Origin: Nitrosomonadales bacterium
GTDB taxonomy: Bacteria; Pseudomonadota; Gammaproteobacteria; Burkholderiales; Gallionellaceae
DNA: 56,506 bases
NCBI GenBank assembly: GCA_016234685.1
Contig: JACRAT010000011.1
Coordinates: 1 to 56,506 of the forward strand
Direction: 5' to 3'
Shown here: in pieces, positions 56,259 to 56,506 of the stretch
Layout of the letters: the number at the start of each line of letters is the position of its first letter
How positions within the stretch are numbered: the stretch's first letter is position 1
Translations under genes and position numbers: made by a program
The notes under the pieces: generated by a model
Seen by the model: only the letters and a program-made list of their open reading frames with translations
Told to the model about the DNA's origin: nothing
The model's database searches: none

Positions 56259-56284
56259 AAGGGAGCCACTTTCGCGACTCCCTT
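56259..56284. terminator. terminator hairpin, mainly serving the minus-strand gene
   Basis: AAGGGAG (56259-56265) pairs with CTCCCTT (56278-56284). On the minus strand the stem is followed by TTATTTTCG. It separates the convergent TPM gene and the small minus-strand gene. Confidence 0.65.
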
Positions 56285-56307
56285 AGCTTCAGGCGACTGC
56301 TCTGCGA

Positions 56308-56496
56308 TTAACGTGTCGCGGCAGGAATCGCCTTCTTCTTGGGCGAGAACAATTCCAACGCTACATTAGAGAAGAATCCCACCAAGCCAACCAGCAAACT
56401 GCCCATCGCCATCGTGGTCATCACCACCAAGTCTTGCGCTGCGGATGCCGCTGCAACCACTGAACTCAAGATGATGTCCGCCACAAAAAACGTCAT
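56308..56496 (-). CDS. small membrane protein, possibly cut by the window end
   Basis: About 62 aa from the ATG at 56496 (MTFFVADIILSSVV), with a GTG three codons earlier at the window edge as an alternative. It has one or two hydrophobic stretches (VADIILSSVVAAASAAQ; AMGSLLVGLVGFFSNVAL) and a basic end (FSPKKKAIPAATR). No family recognised. The true start may lie outside the window. Confidence 0.5.
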   Translation of the reverse strand: MTFFVADIILSSVVAAASAAQDLVVMTTMAMGSLLVGLVGFFSNVALELFSPKKKAIPAATR

Positions 56497-56506
56497 ACGG
56501 TTCACG

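Noticed and set aside
1..56506. CRISPR array, tRNA, rRNA or tmRNA genes
   Set aside because: No regularly spaced repeats with unique spacers, no cloverleaf and no rRNA-like stretch seen. The repeats present are single inverted elements or short tandems.

Overview
The window looks like a chromosomal segment of a betaproteobacterium, most likely of the Nitrosomonadales/Gallionellaceae type. This is inferred from gene order and protein flavour: ratA-rnfH-PHP-yciO-M50-trpS, grpE-dnaK-dnaJ with RpoH-type promoters, der-bamB-yfgM-hisS-ispG-rodZ-pilW-rlmN-ndk, tilS/accA, and many PAS/GGDEF/EAL proteins. No rRNA, tRNA, prophage or CRISPR array was seen. Coding density is high and most genes lie on the minus strand.

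Layout. 0.1-6.1 kb (minus): a type II restriction-modification pair appended to a housekeeping operon (ratA, rnfH, PHP phosphoesterase, yciO, site-2 protease, trpS). 6.2-7.3 kb (plus): smpB followed by a graveyard holding a tandem copy of the smpB 3' end with paired hairpins, a decayed ribbon-helix-helix antitoxin and an IS110 transposase stub. 7.4-11.6 kb: grpE, dnaK, a four-helix-bundle (S23) gene flanked by polypurine inverted repeats, and dnaJ. 12.3-20.8 kb: a VOC protein, then an addB-addA-like helicase-nuclease pair (minus) split by a Shedu-like (DUF4263) anti-phage gene and a 131-bp perfect-ended inverted repeat; addB carries a frameshift. 20.8-27.2 kb: two very large c-di-GMP enzymes. 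27.4-30.8 kb: htpX, a persulfide-dioxygenase-like hydrolase, radC and a spermidine-synthase-like protein. 30.8-40 kb: the conserved der-to-ndk cluster. 40-47.3 kb: 5'-nucleotidase, tilS, accA, a conserved unknown, a hicA wreck with intact hicB, and lolC plus a lolD interrupted by one TGA. 47.3-54.0 kb: a signalling island with a multi-PAS NarX-like kinase and NarL-like regulator diverging from a sigma-70 region-2-only protein, a Crp/Fnr protein and a GAF-GGDEF cyclase. 54.2-56.5 kb: LemA and two TPM-domain proteins.

Themes. The core genes cover protein quality control, translation, envelope assembly and lipid synthesis. Around and inside them are small repeats that have entered coding frames (addA, tilS, the ispG C terminus and probably addB) and remains of toxin-antitoxin and defence modules. 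The strongest leads are the Shedu gene inside addBA, the truncated sigma/Crp/cyclase unit, the hairpin-bearing smpB-tail duplication, the twice-frameshifted hicA, the lolD nonsense codon, and a Cys3His motif in the DnaK tail.
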